Shown in pieces: positions 9,829-18,800 of a stretch of DNA of 64,000 nucleotides (position 1 is its first letter; each line of letters starts with the position of its first letter). This DNA is from Herbidospora cretacea (GTDB taxonomy: Bacteria > Actinomycetota > Actinomycetes > Streptosporangiales > Streptosporangiaceae). The stretch is taken from NCBI RefSeq assembly GCF_001570605.1, contig NZ_BBXG01000001.1:1-64000 (forward strand), read 5' to 3'. Both the position numbers and the translations under genes were made by a program. Under the pieces are notes generated by a model that made no database searches, had not been told where the DNA came from, and was given only the letters and a program-made list of their open reading frames with translations.

Positions 9829-12800
9829 GTGAGCACACTGTCGGCCGACAAGAAGGCCCTCCTCGCCCAGCGCTTACGACGCCGGGAGGAGACCCGGGTG
9901 ATACCCCCGCGCGACCCGGCCGCGCCCCTCGTGCTCTCCCCGGCCCAGGAGCGATTGTGGTTCCTGGAGCAGTACCGGCCGGGCACCACCACCTACACCG
10001 TCCCGCTGACCGTCCGCCTTCAGGGCGACCTCGACGACGCGGTGCTCGAAGACGCCTTCCACCGGGTCGCGGCCCGGCACGAGGTGTTCCGCACCCGCTT
10101 CGCCGCCGACGACGAGGGCGTTCCGGTGGTCACCCTGCGGCCCGAGGCCGGCGCGGAGTTCCTGCTCCGGGACGCCGGGTCCGAGGACGAGGCCCGGGAG
10201 ATCATCGAGACGGCGCTGAAGCGGCCGTTCGACCTGGAGCACGGCCCGCTGCTGCGCGCCCTGGTGGTCCGGCTCTCGCCGGCCGACCGGGTCCTGCTGC
10301 TGGCCGCCCACCACCTGGTCACCGACGGCTGGTCGCACGACATCGTGCTGTCGGAGCTGCTCGCCCTGGCCAAGGGCGACGCGCTGAAGCCCGCGCCGCA
10401 GGTCGCCTACGCCGACTACGCCGTCTGGCAGCGCGACCGCGACCACACCCGGGACGTCGCCCACTGGCGCGAGCACCTGGCCGGCGTCCCGGTGCTCGAC
10501 CTGCCGACCGACCGGCCGCGCCCGCCCGAGATGGGCCACGCCGGGGCCATGTACGAGATCCCGGTGGACGTCGCCATCGCCCGCGACGGCACCGTGACCC
10601 CCTACATGGTCCTGCTGGCCGCCTTTCAGGTCCTCCTCGGCCGCTACACCGGCCAGGACGACTTCGCCGTCGCCTCCCCGAGCGCCGGCCGGAGCGTTCC
10701 CGAGCTCGACGACGTGGCCGGGATGTTCGTCAACACCCTGGCCATGCGGGCCGACCTCGCGGGCGACCCGACGTTCACCGAGCTGGTGGCCCGGGTCCGC
10801 GACCGCGCCCTCGACGCCTACGCCCACCAGGAGCTCCCGTTCGACCGCCTCGTCCAGGAGCTGGAGGTCGAGCGCGACGTCTCCCGCTCGCCGATCGCCC
10901 AGGTGACGATGGCGCTGCAGAACTGGCGCCAGGGCCTCGACGGCCACGGCCTGACCCTGACCCCGTTCCGGGTCGAGGCCGGGGTGAGCCGCTTCGACCT
11001 GTCGCTCTACCTGTACGAGCGGCCGGGCGGCTACTGGGCCCAGTTCGCGTACAACACCGACCTGTTCGACCGCGCCACGATCGAGCGCTTCGCCGGCCAC
11101 TTCTCGGCCCTGCTGGCGCAGGTCGTCGCCGACCCGGGCCGCCCGATCTCGGCCTACCCCCTCCCGGCCGGGGAGGCGCTCGCCTTCTCCGACGGCGGCC
11201 CGGTCTCCCGGGCCGGGAACCTGCTGCACGACGTGGTCGACGGCCCCGCCGACCGGGTCGCGATCCGCTGCGACGGCGTCGACCTCACCTACGGCGACCT
11301 GGCGGACCGTTCCGACGCCCTGGCCGCCCGATTACGCGACCTGGGCGCCGGACGCGACTCCCGGGTCGCCGTCTGCCTGGAGCAGTCGGCCGAGATCGCG
11401 GTCGCCATCCTGGGCGTCCTGAAGGCGGGAGCCGCCTATGTGCCGCTTGACCCGGCGCAGCCCGACGACCGCCTCGCCTATCTCGTGGACGACGCCGGCA
11501 TCGACGTCGCCGTCACCCGGCGCGACCTGCCCGGCGTCACGCACACGGTCACCCCCGGCGAACGCGGCCTCGCCGCGCTGCCCGAGGTCTCCGAGACCGA
11601 CCTCGCCTACGTCATCTACACCTCCGGCACCACCGGCCGCCCCAAGGGCGTGGCGGTGCAGCACCGGCAGATCCTCACCTATCTCTCGGGCGTCCGCGAA
11701 CGCCTGGCCCCCAAGGACCACGGCTCCTACGCCCTCCTCCAGTCGCTCAGCTTCGACTTCGGGATCACCGTCTTCTACCTGTCGCTGATGACCGGCGGCA
11801 CGCTGACCCTGCTCAACCCGCGCCTGGCCGCCGACGAGCTCGCGGTGACCCTCCGGGACAGCGACTACCTGAAGATCACCCCGTCCCACCTGGCGTCGCT
11901 GCTGCCCGAGGCCGACGTCCTGCCCAGGGAACTGCTCCTGCTCGGCGGCGAGGCCTCGCCCGCGGAGTGGGCCGCGAGCCTGCGCAGGCCGGGCCTGCGC
12001 GTGGTCAACCACTACGGCCCCACCGAGGCCACGGTCGGCGTCACCACCCACGACGTCCACGACGACGAGAAGGGCCTGCTGCCGATCGGCCGCCCGCTGC
12101 CCGGCGCCCGCGTCCACGTCCTCGACCCGGCCGGGAACCCGTGCCCGGTCGGCGTCCCGGGGGAGATCCACCTCGGCGGCGACCGGCTCGCGCGCGGCTA
12201 CCTGAACCGGCCCGCGCTGACCGCCGAGAAGTTCGTGCCCGACCCGTCCGGCGAACCCGGCGCCCGGATGTACCGGACCGGCGACCTCGGCCGCTGGCTG
12301 CCCTCCGGCGAACTCCAGTTCCTCGGCCGCCGCGACCTCCAGGTGAAGGTCCGCGGCTACCGGGTGGAGCTCGCCGAGATCGAGATCGTCCTGGCCGACC
12401 GCGAGGGGGTCGCCCAGGCCGTCGTGGAACTGCGCGACGACCGCCTCGTCGCCTACCTGGTCGGCGAATCCCGCGACCTGCGCGCCGAACTGGCCGACCT
12501 GCTGCCCGACTACATGATCCCCTCGCGGTACGTCTGGCTCGACGCCCTCCCGCTCAAGTCCCACGGCAAGGTCGACCGCGCCGCCCTGCCCGACCCCGGC
12601 ACCGACCGCCAGGCCGAGTCGGTCTACGTCCCCCCGGCGAACGCCCTGGAACAGGCCATCGCCGACGTCTGGGCCGCCGTGCTCAACGTCGACCAGGTCG
12701 GCGCCGAGGACGACTTCTTCGCCCTCGGCGGCCACTCGCTGCTGGCCGCCCAGGTCGTGGCCAAGCTCCGCCGCGTCACCGAGCGCCCGGTGACGATCAT

Positions 12801-14994
12801 GGACATCTTCAAGCACCGCACGGTCCGCGCCCTCGCCGCCCGCACGGACGACGGCCCCCGCCGCCTCCTGCACCGCCTCACCCCGCCCCGGCGCACCACC
12901 ACGAACCTGGTCTGCGTCCCCTACGGCGGCGGCAGCGCCGCGATCTACCAGCCCCTCGCCGACGCGCTCCCCGAGCACGTCGCCCTCTACTCCGTCGCCG
13001 TCCCCGGCCAGGAGTGGGGCCTCGACGAGGAGGGGCGGCCGATCCCCGAGGTCGCCGACGAGTGCGCCAGGGAGATCCTGGAGCGCGTCCCCGGCCCGAT
13101 CGCCCTCTACGGGCACTGCGGCCTGGGCGTCATGCTCGCCGTGGAGATCACCCGCCGCCTGGAGGCGGCCGGGCGCGAGGTCGAGGTCCTGCACCTCGGT
13201 GGCGTCTTCCCCTTCTCCCGCCCCGGCTCGCTGGCCGGGCGGGTGCGCACCATGGCCGAGAAGATGCGCTCCGACCGGATGTGGGCCAACGGCCTCATCG
13301 CCGCCGGTCTCGACGTCGAGGAGCTCGACGACGACCAGCTCAGGGCCATCATCAAGAACCGCCGCGAGGGCACCCGCGAGGCCGAGGCCTACTTCACGAG
13401 GCTCTGGTCGGAGACCGGCGGACCGGTGATCAACGCCCCCATCGTCGCCGTCGTCGGCGAGCGCGACCCGGCCACCGAGTTCTACCAGGAACGCTTCCGC
13501 GAATGGCTGCGGCTGGCCCCGGCCAGCTCGTGCGTCGTGCTCGACGAGGCCGGGCACTTCTTCCTCAAGCACCGCGCCGAGGAGCTCGCCGAGATCGTCA
13601 CCACCCGCGAGGTCGTGCCCCGGACCGACGAGAGCACCTGGTGGACCCAGGCCACCTCCGCCGAGCCGGTCGCCGACGAGGGCCCCAAGCCCAGCATGAA
13701 GCGGTTCGGCGCGGTCGCCGCCGGTCAGCTGATCTCGATCATCGGCTCGGCCCTCACCGAGTTCGCCGTGCCGCTGTGGATCTACGTCACCACCGGCTCG
13801 CTGGTCAACTTCGCGCTGTTCTCCGTCATCGGCCTGCTCCCCGGCATGCTGGTCGCCCCGTTCGCGGGCGTGATCGTCGACCGGTACGACCGCCGCAAGG
13901 TCATGCTCGCCGGAGACGTCGGGGCCTGGTCCACCCAGCTCGCCCTGGGCGTGCTGCTGTGGACGGGGAACCTGGAGATCTGGGCGATCTACCCGCTGCT
14001 GGCGGCCCTGTCGGTCGCGCTGACCTTCCAGCGGCTCGCCTACGGGGCGTCGATCCCGCAGCTCGTGCCGAAACGGCTGCTCGGGCACGCCAACGGCGTC
14101 GTCCAGATGGTCACCGGGTCGGCCCAGCTCATCGTGCCGCTGATCGCCGCCGGGCTGATGGCCACCATCGGGCTGGAGGGCATCCTCGTCATCGACGTCG
14201 CCAGCTACACCTTCGCGATCGTCTCGGTGCTGCTGGTCAGATTCCCGCGCACGATGGGCCTGCGCCGCCGCGAGACCATCTGGGCCGAGATGGTGGGCGG
14301 GTTCCGCTACACCTGGTTCAACCGCAGCTTCCGCGCCATGCTGCTGTTCTTCGCCGGCCTCAACGTCTTCCTGTCGCCGCTGTTCCTGCTGCTCAGCCCG
14401 CTCGTGCTGGCCTTCGGCGGCAACGACCTCGACGACGTCGGGCGGGTGTCGTTCGCGGGCGGCGTCGGCGTGCTGCTCGGCGGGCTGGCCGTGGCGCTGT
14501 GGGGCGGCCCGCGCCGGCACCGGATGCGCGGCATGCTGCTGGCCACCCTCGGCCTGGCGGTCTTCTGCGCCGTCACCGGCCTCCAGCAGAACCTCGTGGT
14601 GATCGCGATCGGCGCGTTCGGCATGTCCCTGGCGCTGACCGTCGTCAACGGCGTCTACGCCACGATCATCCAGGTGAAGGTGCCCCAGCGCTTCCACGGC
14701 CGGGTCATCGCCCTGAACACCCTGGTGGCCTGGTCGACCCTGCCGCTGGCCTTCGGCGTGGTCGCGCCCTTCGGCTCGGAGATCATGGAGAACCTCGTCG
14801 ACGGCCCGAAGGGCGCCGGAATCGCGTTCCTGTACGTCGTCTTCGCCGCCGCCATCGCCCTCATCGCCCTCGTGGCGCTGCGGATCCCGCGACTGGCCCG
14901 GTTCGACACCGACGTGCCCGACGCCCCGCCGGACGACCTCATAGGTCTTCAGGCGGTGGCGGACCGGCGAGAGGCAGCCGCATCACGAACCTGA
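9829..14994 (+). CDS. Nonribosomal peptide synthetase C-A-T-TE (Cys thioesterase) fused to an MFS exporter
   Basis: 1,721 residues from GTG 9829, chosen because GGAAGAG sits 8 bases upstream; TTG 9799 is an alternative. Domains: C (LSPAQERLW, HHLVTDG near 160), A (YTSGTTGRPKG near 595), T (LGGHSLL near 966), TE about 1025-1265 and MFS about 1290-1690. Hand-read A-domain residues D-F-T-K-L-G-H-V-G closely resemble the aspartate code D-L-T-K-V-G-H-I-G. The thioesterase elbow is GHCGLG, so Cys1097 replaces the usual Ser; ERDPAT and AGHFF can supply Asp and His. The transporter portion resembles EntS-type drug or siderophore exporters, with about 12 hydrophobic segments and DRYDRRK after the second. 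The 3' end overlaps the convergent kinase gene by 56 bp. Confidence 0.93.
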   Translation: MSTLSADKKALLAQRLRRREETRVIPPRDPAAPLVLSPAQERLWFLEQYRPGTTTYTVPLTVRLQGDLDDAVLEDAFHRVAARHEVFRTRFAADDEGVPVVTLRPEAGAEFLLRDAGSEDEAREIIETALKRPFDLEHGPLLRALVVRLSPADRVLLLAAHHLVTDGWSHDIVLSELLALAKGDALKPAPQVAYADYAVWQRDRDHTRDVAHWREHLAGVPVLDLPTDRPRPPEMGHAGAMYEIPVDVAIARDGTVTPYMVLLAAFQVLLGRYTGQDDFAVASPSAGRSVPELDDVAGMFVNTLAMRADLAGDPTFTELVARVRDRALDAYAHQELPFDRLVQELEVERDVSRSPIAQVTMALQNWRQGLDGHGLTLTPFRVEAGVSRFDLSLYLYERPGGYWAQFAYNTDLFDRATIERFAGHFSALLAQVVADPGRPISAYPLPAGEALAFSDGGPVSRAGNLLHDVVDGPADRVAIRCDGVDLTYGDLADRSDALAARLRDLGAGRDSRVAVCLEQSAEIAVAILGVLKAGAAYVPLDPAQPDDRLAYLVDDAGIDVAVTRRDLPGVTHTVTPGERGLAALPEVSETDLAYVIYTSGTTGRPKGVAVQHRQILTYLSGVRERLAPKDHGSYALLQSLSFDFGITVFYLSLMTGGTLTLLNPRLAADELAVTLRDSDYLKITPSHLASLLPEADVLPRELLLLGGEASPAEWAASLRRPGLRVVNHYGPTEATVGVTTHDVHDDEKGLLPIGRPLPGARVHVLDPAGNPCPVGVPGEIHLGGDRLARGYLNRPALTAEKFVPDPSGEPGARMYRTGDLGRWLPSGELQFLGRRDLQVKVRGYRVELAEIEIVLADREGVAQAVVELRDDRLVAYLVGESRDLRAELADLLPDYMIPSRYVWLDALPLKSHGKVDRAALPDPGTDRQAESVYVPPANALEQAIADVWAAVLNVDQVGAEDDFFALGGHSLLAAQVVAKLRRVTERPVTIMDIFKHRTVRALAARTDDGPRRLLHRLTPPRRTTTNLVCVPYGGGSAAIYQPLADALPEHVALYSVAVPGQEWGLDEEGRPIPEVADECAREILERVPGPIALYGHCGLGVMLAVEITRRLEAAGREVEVLHLGGVFPFSRPGSLAGRVRTMAEKMRSDRMWANGLIAAGLDVEELDDDQLRAIIKNRREGTREAEAYFTRLWSETGGPVINAPIVAVVGERDPATEFYQERFREWLRLAPASSCVVLDEAGHFFLKHRAEELAEIVTTREVVPRTDESTWWTQATSAEPVADEGPKPSMKRFGAVAAGQLISIIGSALTEFAVPLWIYVTTGSLVNFALFSVIGLLPGMLVAPFAGVIVDRYDRRKVMLAGDVGAWSTQLALGVLLWTGNLEIWAIYPLLAALSVALTFQRLAYGASIPQLVPKRLLGHANGVVQMVTGSAQLIVPLIAAGLMATIGLEGILVIDVASYTFAIVSVLLVRFPRTMGLRRRETIWAEMVGGFRYTWFNRSFRAMLLFFAGLNVFLSPLFLLLSPLVLAFGGNDLDDVGRVSFAGGVGVLLGGLAVALWGGPRRHRMRGMLLATLGLAVFCAVTGLQQNLVVIAIGAFGMSLALTVVNGVYATIIQVKVPQRFHGRVIALNTLVAWSTLPLAFGVVAPFGSEIMENLVDGPKGAGIAFLYVVFAAAIALIALVALRIPRLARFDTDVPDAPPDDLIGLQAVADRREAAASRT

Positions 14995-16300
14995 CGCCCT
15001 GGGCGTCGGACTCCACGCTGACCGTCCCGTAGTGGGCCTCGACGACCTCGCGGGCGATGGCCAGCCCCAGCCCGGTGCCGCCGCGCATCCGGCTGCGGGC
15101 CGTGTCGAGCCGGGTGAACCGCTCGAAGATGCGCTCGTGGTCGGCCTGCGGGATGCCGTCGCCGTCGTTGCCCACCGTCAGCACGGCCTGGTCGCCCTCG
15201 GTGACCAGGCTGACGGTGACCTCGCTGGCGGCGTGGCGGTCGGCGTTGTCGAGCAGCTCGCCGAAGGCCCGCGCGAGCTGCGGCTCGATCGCCTCGACGA
15301 CCACGCCCGGTTCCAGGCGCAGCTTCCTCGGCATGCGCTCGGAGCTGGGCTTGATCCGCGCGCCGACCAGCCCGGCCAGGTCGACCCGCTCCCGCACGTT
15401 GGCGTCGGCCGAGCCCACCCTGGCCAGGAACAGCAGGTCGGTGACGATCGCCTCCAGCCGGTCGGTGTCGCGCAGCGCCGCCTCGATCGCCTCCGGCATG
15501 TCCTCGACGTGCAGCCGCCCGCTCTCCAGCTGGGCCCGGATCCCCGCGATGGGGGTGCGCAGCTCGTGGGAGGCGTCGGCGGCGAACTGCCGCTGCTGCT
15601 CGACCGCCCGCTGCATGCGGCCCAGCGTGGCGTTGGCGGTCCGGGCCAGTTTGGCGATCTCGTCGTTCCCCGGCGGGATCGGCACCCGCCGGGACAGGTC
15701 GCGGGCGGTGATCTCGGCCAGCTCGTTGGTGATGTCCTCCACCGGCCGCAGGGTGCGGCCGGTGATCCGCCAGGCCAGCCAGCCGATCAGCGCGGTCAGC
15801 AGCGCCACCTGCAGGGTGATCGCCAGGGCCAGGCTGCGGGTGGTCAGGAAGCTGGGGGCCTCGCGGGCGGCGTACACGACCTCGCTGTTGGGGTCGGGGG
15901 TGGCTCTTATACCGACACCGTAGACACAGTTCTTGTCGGGCAGCGGGCAGGAGGTGAAGCGGATGATGCGGTTGTCCGGGGCCGGCCAGACGGCGGTGAC
16001 CGGCGGCAGGTCGCGCGCCGGGTTGCTCGACTCGATCACCCGGCCGCCGGGGGCGACGATCTGGACGTACACGATCCCGTCGCGGATCGGGATCGGGGTC
16101 GGCACCGTGCCCATGCGGATCTCGGCCGAGACCTGCGAGGCGACGTTCTGGCTCGACTCGAAGATGTTGTCGATCACCAGCCTGCGCGTGATCATGTTGC
16201 CGCCGACGCCGACCGGGATAAGGATCAGCAGCGCCAGGCCCACCGCGACGAGGGTGAGGCGTGCGCGAATCGATCGGGTCCGCAGCCAGGGGAGGGACAT
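14939..16300 (-). CDS. Sensor histidine kinase, HAMP type, no adjacent response regulator
   Basis: 453 residues. A first membrane segment lies at about 15-35, followed by an extracellular sensor domain to about 150, a second segment to about 180, HAMP, then HisKA with phosphorylated His in DASHELRTPIAG near residue 244, and a catalytic domain ending with GTGLGLAIAREVVEAHYG. The family relays surface signals by phosphotransfer to an OmpR-type regulator. None is next to it: the upstream neighbour is divergent and encodes an ACT protein. Its 3' end overlaps the NRPS-MFS gene, so the two convergent transcripts would be antisense to each other over 56 bp. A role in controlling the NRPS genes is possible but unsupported. 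Confidence 0.9.
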   Translation of the reverse strand: MSLPWLRTRSIRARLTLVAVGLALLILIPVGVGGNMITRRLVIDNIFESSQNVASQVSAEIRMGTVPTPIPIRDGIVYVQIVAPGGRVIESSNPARDLPPVTAVWPAPDNRIIRFTSCPLPDKNCVYGVGIRATPDPNSEVVYAAREAPSFLTTRSLALAITLQVALLTALIGWLAWRITGRTLRPVEDITNELAEITARDLSRRVPIPPGNDEIAKLARTANATLGRMQRAVEQQRQFAADASHELRTPIAGIRAQLESGRLHVEDMPEAIEAALRDTDRLEAIVTDLLFLARVGSADANVRERVDLAGLVGARIKPSSERMPRKLRLEPGVVVEAIEPQLARAFGELLDNADRHAASEVTVSLVTEGDQAVLTVGNDGDGIPQADHERIFERFTRLDTARSRMRGGTGLGLAIAREVVEAHYGTVSVESDAQGVRFVMRLPLAGPPPPEDL

Positions 16301-16469
16301 CCCTTGAGGCTACTCACCGTGATCTCATCACGCCGCCCCGGCAACACCAAAGGTCGGCCAAGCCCGATCCGTGATTCGGTCTCCGCTTTAAGCTGGACAT
16401 CCTTCTGGAACATGGCCGAAACCTGACTACGCCAGTGTGGTGGTCTGCGGGAATGAGAGGAGGCTGGTC

Positions 16470-17084
16470 ATGCTGCTGCGTCTTCGGGTGTCGCTGCCCG
16501 ATCGGCCGGGAGTGCTCGGCCAGGTGGCCAGGGCCTTCGGGGTGATGGGGGCCGACATCCTCCAGGTGACCGTGCTCGAACGGGAGGCCGGACGGGCGAT
16601 CGACGACTTCACGGTGTCGTGGTCGGCGGTGTTCAGCGCCGACGAACTGCGTGAGCGCATCGGCGTCGTGCCCGGCGTCAAGGTCGAGGCGGCCTGGCCG
16701 ACCCGGGAGGCGCCCGGCGCCAACCCCGACTACGACCTGCTCGGCCACGTCGCCGCCGAACCGGCGCGGGCCGTGCTGACCCTGGTCGACGCGGTGCCCG
16801 ACCTGGTCAGCGCCGAATGGGCGGTCGCGGTCGACGCCCAGTCGGGCGACGTCGTCCACGGGAGCTGGCAGGCCCCCGAGACCATCCACGCCACCCGCCT
16901 CACCGCGCCGCGCGCGACGACCTTCAGCGAGGGCACGCTCCACCTGCTCAGCGTGCCGATCGGCGACCTCCACCTGATCGTGGCGCGGCGGCAGGGCCCC
17001 GCCTTCCACCGGGCCGAACAGGACAAGGTCACCCGGCTGGTGAACGTCGTCGCGGTGCTCGCCCACGCCGGGGTGGGCCGTTGA
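16470..17084 (+). CDS. ACT domain protein
   Basis: 204 residues from ATG 16470, preceded by a perfect AGGAGG six bases upstream; the longer open frame from 16437 lacks such a site. The first 75 residues form an ACT domain (LLRLRVSLPDRPGVLGQVAR, then GADILQV), a fold that usually binds amino acids and regulates metabolism. The remainder reads as a GAF-like or family-specific C-terminal region and is not assigned. No catalytic domain is attached, so a ligand-sensing role is likely. It ends one base before the convergent ABC ATPase gene. Confidence 0.75.
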   Translation: MLLRLRVSLPDRPGVLGQVARAFGVMGADILQVTVLEREAGRAIDDFTVSWSAVFSADELRERIGVVPGVKVEAAWPTREAPGANPDYDLLGHVAAEPARAVLTLVDAVPDLVSAEWAVAVDAQSGDVVHGSWQAPETIHATRLTAPRATTFSEGTLHLLSVPIGDLHLIVARRQGPAFHRAEQDKVTRLVNVVAVLAHAGVGR

Positions 17085-17085
17085 C

Positions 17086-18372
17086 CTACCTTCGGGGCGG
17101 GTCGATGCGCGCGCCGGTGTGCGTGAACAGCATCAGCCGCGAGACGTCGACGGCCACCCGGGCGTGCTCGCCCGCGCGCCACGACGGCCGGGCCCCGAGC
17201 CGGACGATCAGGTCGGCCCGCCGGTGTGACCCGAGCCCGTTGGGGCCGGGCTGCGGCCCCGACGGCGTCTCGTCGGCCTCGATGTCGGAGTTGAACAGCC
17301 GCCGCATCATCGACCGGGCCCTGCTGTGGCCGTTCGCGCCGTTGGCGAGGGCGAACCGGGGGTCGGGCGGCTCGGGCACGTGCACCGACGGGATCCCGGC
17401 CTCGACATAGGCCAGCCACTCGTGGCCGTGGTATTCGAGCGTCCGCACCCGGCCCATGAACACCGGGCCCTCCATGCCGTCGGGCATCGGCGCGAGGGCG
17501 TCGGGGCGGATGCCGACGATGATCTGGCTGCCGGTGTGCTGTGACACAGCGTAAGCGCGTGGATCGGTCCACGGGATTGTGATCTGGTGCGTTCCGAAGT
17601 CCAGCAGGATGTACTGGTTCTGAGGTGTACGCACCGTAGCCGCCAGCAGGTTGAGCTGCTGCGAGCTGAGGAACGCCGCGGTGAACGCGGTCGCCGGGTC
17701 GTTGTAGACCTGGGCCGGGGTGCCGATGTCCTGGAGCACGCCCCGGTTCATGATCGCGATCCGGTCGGCCAGGGTGAGGGCCTCGATCTGGTCGTGCGTC
17801 ACGTACACGGTGGTGACGCCGAGGGCCCGGACGAGGGAGGAGATCTCCATGCGGAGCTCGGTGCGCATGCCGGCGTCGAGGTTCGAGAGGGGTTCGTCCA
17901 TCAGGAAGAGCTTCGGCTGACGCACTATCGCCCTGCCCATCGCCACCCGCTGGCGCTGGCCACCCGAGAGCGTTCCAGGCCGGCGGTCCAGGGTCTCGTC
18001 GATGTGCAGCGCCTTCGACAGCTCCGTGACGCGGTCGCGCACCAGCTGCGGGTCGGCCTTGGCGATCTCCAACGGGAAGGACAGGTTCCCGCGAACGGTC
18101 CGGTGGGGATAGAGCGCGCCGTTCTGGAACACCATGGCCACGTCACGGTCGCGGGGCGCCAGATGGTTGGCGATCTTCCCGTCCAGCCACAGGTCGCCGT
18201 CGGTGATGTCCTCCAGGCCGGCGATCATGCGGAGCAACGTCGATTTTCCGCAACCCGAAGGGCCCAGTAACACCAGCAACTCGCCGTCCTCGGCGCGCAG
18301 GTTCATCCGGTCCACGGCCAGAAATCCGCCTGGGTAGACCTTGGTGACGTTGTCGAGGACGACTTGGCTCAT
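17086..18372 (-). CDS. Sugar ABC transporter ATP-binding protein (MsmK/UgpC/MalK type)
   Basis: 428 residues from ATG 18372 (MSQVVLDNVTKVYPGG). Walker A is GPSGCGKST, the signature is SGGQRQRVAMGRA and Walker B is LFLMDEPLSNLD, followed by a switch His in YVTHDQIEALTLADR. The C-terminal 180 residues are the OB-fold regulatory extension of MalK-type ATPases. No permease or binding-protein genes are adjacent, so it may serve several sugar importers in trans, as MsmK-type ATPases do in other Gram-positive bacteria. It is divergent from a LacI regulator. The frame is open further upstream to 18531 without coding character. Confidence 0.9.
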   Translation of the reverse strand: MSQVVLDNVTKVYPGGFLAVDRMNLRAEDGELLVLLGPSGCGKSTLLRMIAGLEDITDGDLWLDGKIANHLAPRDRDVAMVFQNGALYPHRTVRGNLSFPLEIAKADPQLVRDRVTELSKALHIDETLDRRPGTLSGGQRQRVAMGRAIVRQPKLFLMDEPLSNLDAGMRTELRMEISSLVRALGVTTVYVTHDQIEALTLADRIAIMNRGVLQDIGTPAQVYNDPATAFTAAFLSSQQLNLLAATVRTPQNQYILLDFGTHQITIPWTDPRAYAVSQHTGSQIIVGIRPDALAPMPDGMEGPVFMGRVRTLEYHGHEWLAYVEAGIPSVHVPEPPDPRFALANGANGHSRARSMMRRLFNSDIEADETPSGPQPGPNGLGSHRRADLIVRLGARPSWRAGEHARVAVDVSRLMLFTHTGARIDPPRR

Positions 18373-18800
18373 AGGTTCTCGTTCCCTTCCGGGCGCGCAG
18401 TGCCCGGAGCCCGCCATCTGGGTGATTGATGAGGTAGTACATCGCGTGGGCACGGTCCATGTCCATACATGTTGTGAAAAATGGGAGGCCCGGGGGTTAC
18501 GGGGGTGTTGCCGGGACCTGCGATGACCCAATGAAACGGGAGTGCCCCCGTGTTACGGGAGGCCCGAAAACCGGCCTGCCAGCCGGACTCCGCGTCGCCG
18601 AGCTTGCGGAACTTCCTGCGGCTTTTCATCACTCTGTCGGGCATCGGCTGACATTTCCCTAAACACCACCATGAAAGCTTCATTTGACTTCCGGGCCTGA
18701 CAAGGGCGGATCAATGGTGAGCGGCCTGCTTTCCGCAATGCGAAGAACAGGTGAAGTAGCGTTCCTGGCCCGATCGCCGCCCGGCGGTGAGGATACGCGC
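18373..18800. promoter_or_regulatory. 428-bp divergent control region between the ABC ATPase and LacI genes
   Basis: No gene is apparent. Small symmetric elements include CATG-N6-CATG (18458-18471), ACGGG-N6-CCCGT (18536-18551) and ATGAA-AGC-TTCAT (18671-18683). The last is the most operator-like and sits in an AT-rich stretch 118 bp upstream of the LacI-family start. Which one binds the regulator is not decidable by eye. Confidence 0.4.

Noticed and set aside
11332-14697. 1,121-codon open frame on the minus strand opposite the NRPS
   Set aside because: It is a shadow of GC-rich codons in the plus-strand gene, with no domain motifs and very high Asp/Gly/Val/Arg content.
18536-18551. Hairpin as an attenuator in the ABC/LacI gap
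   Set aside because: Arms are only 5 bp with no T run or leader peptide, so it is listed only as a possible symmetric element.
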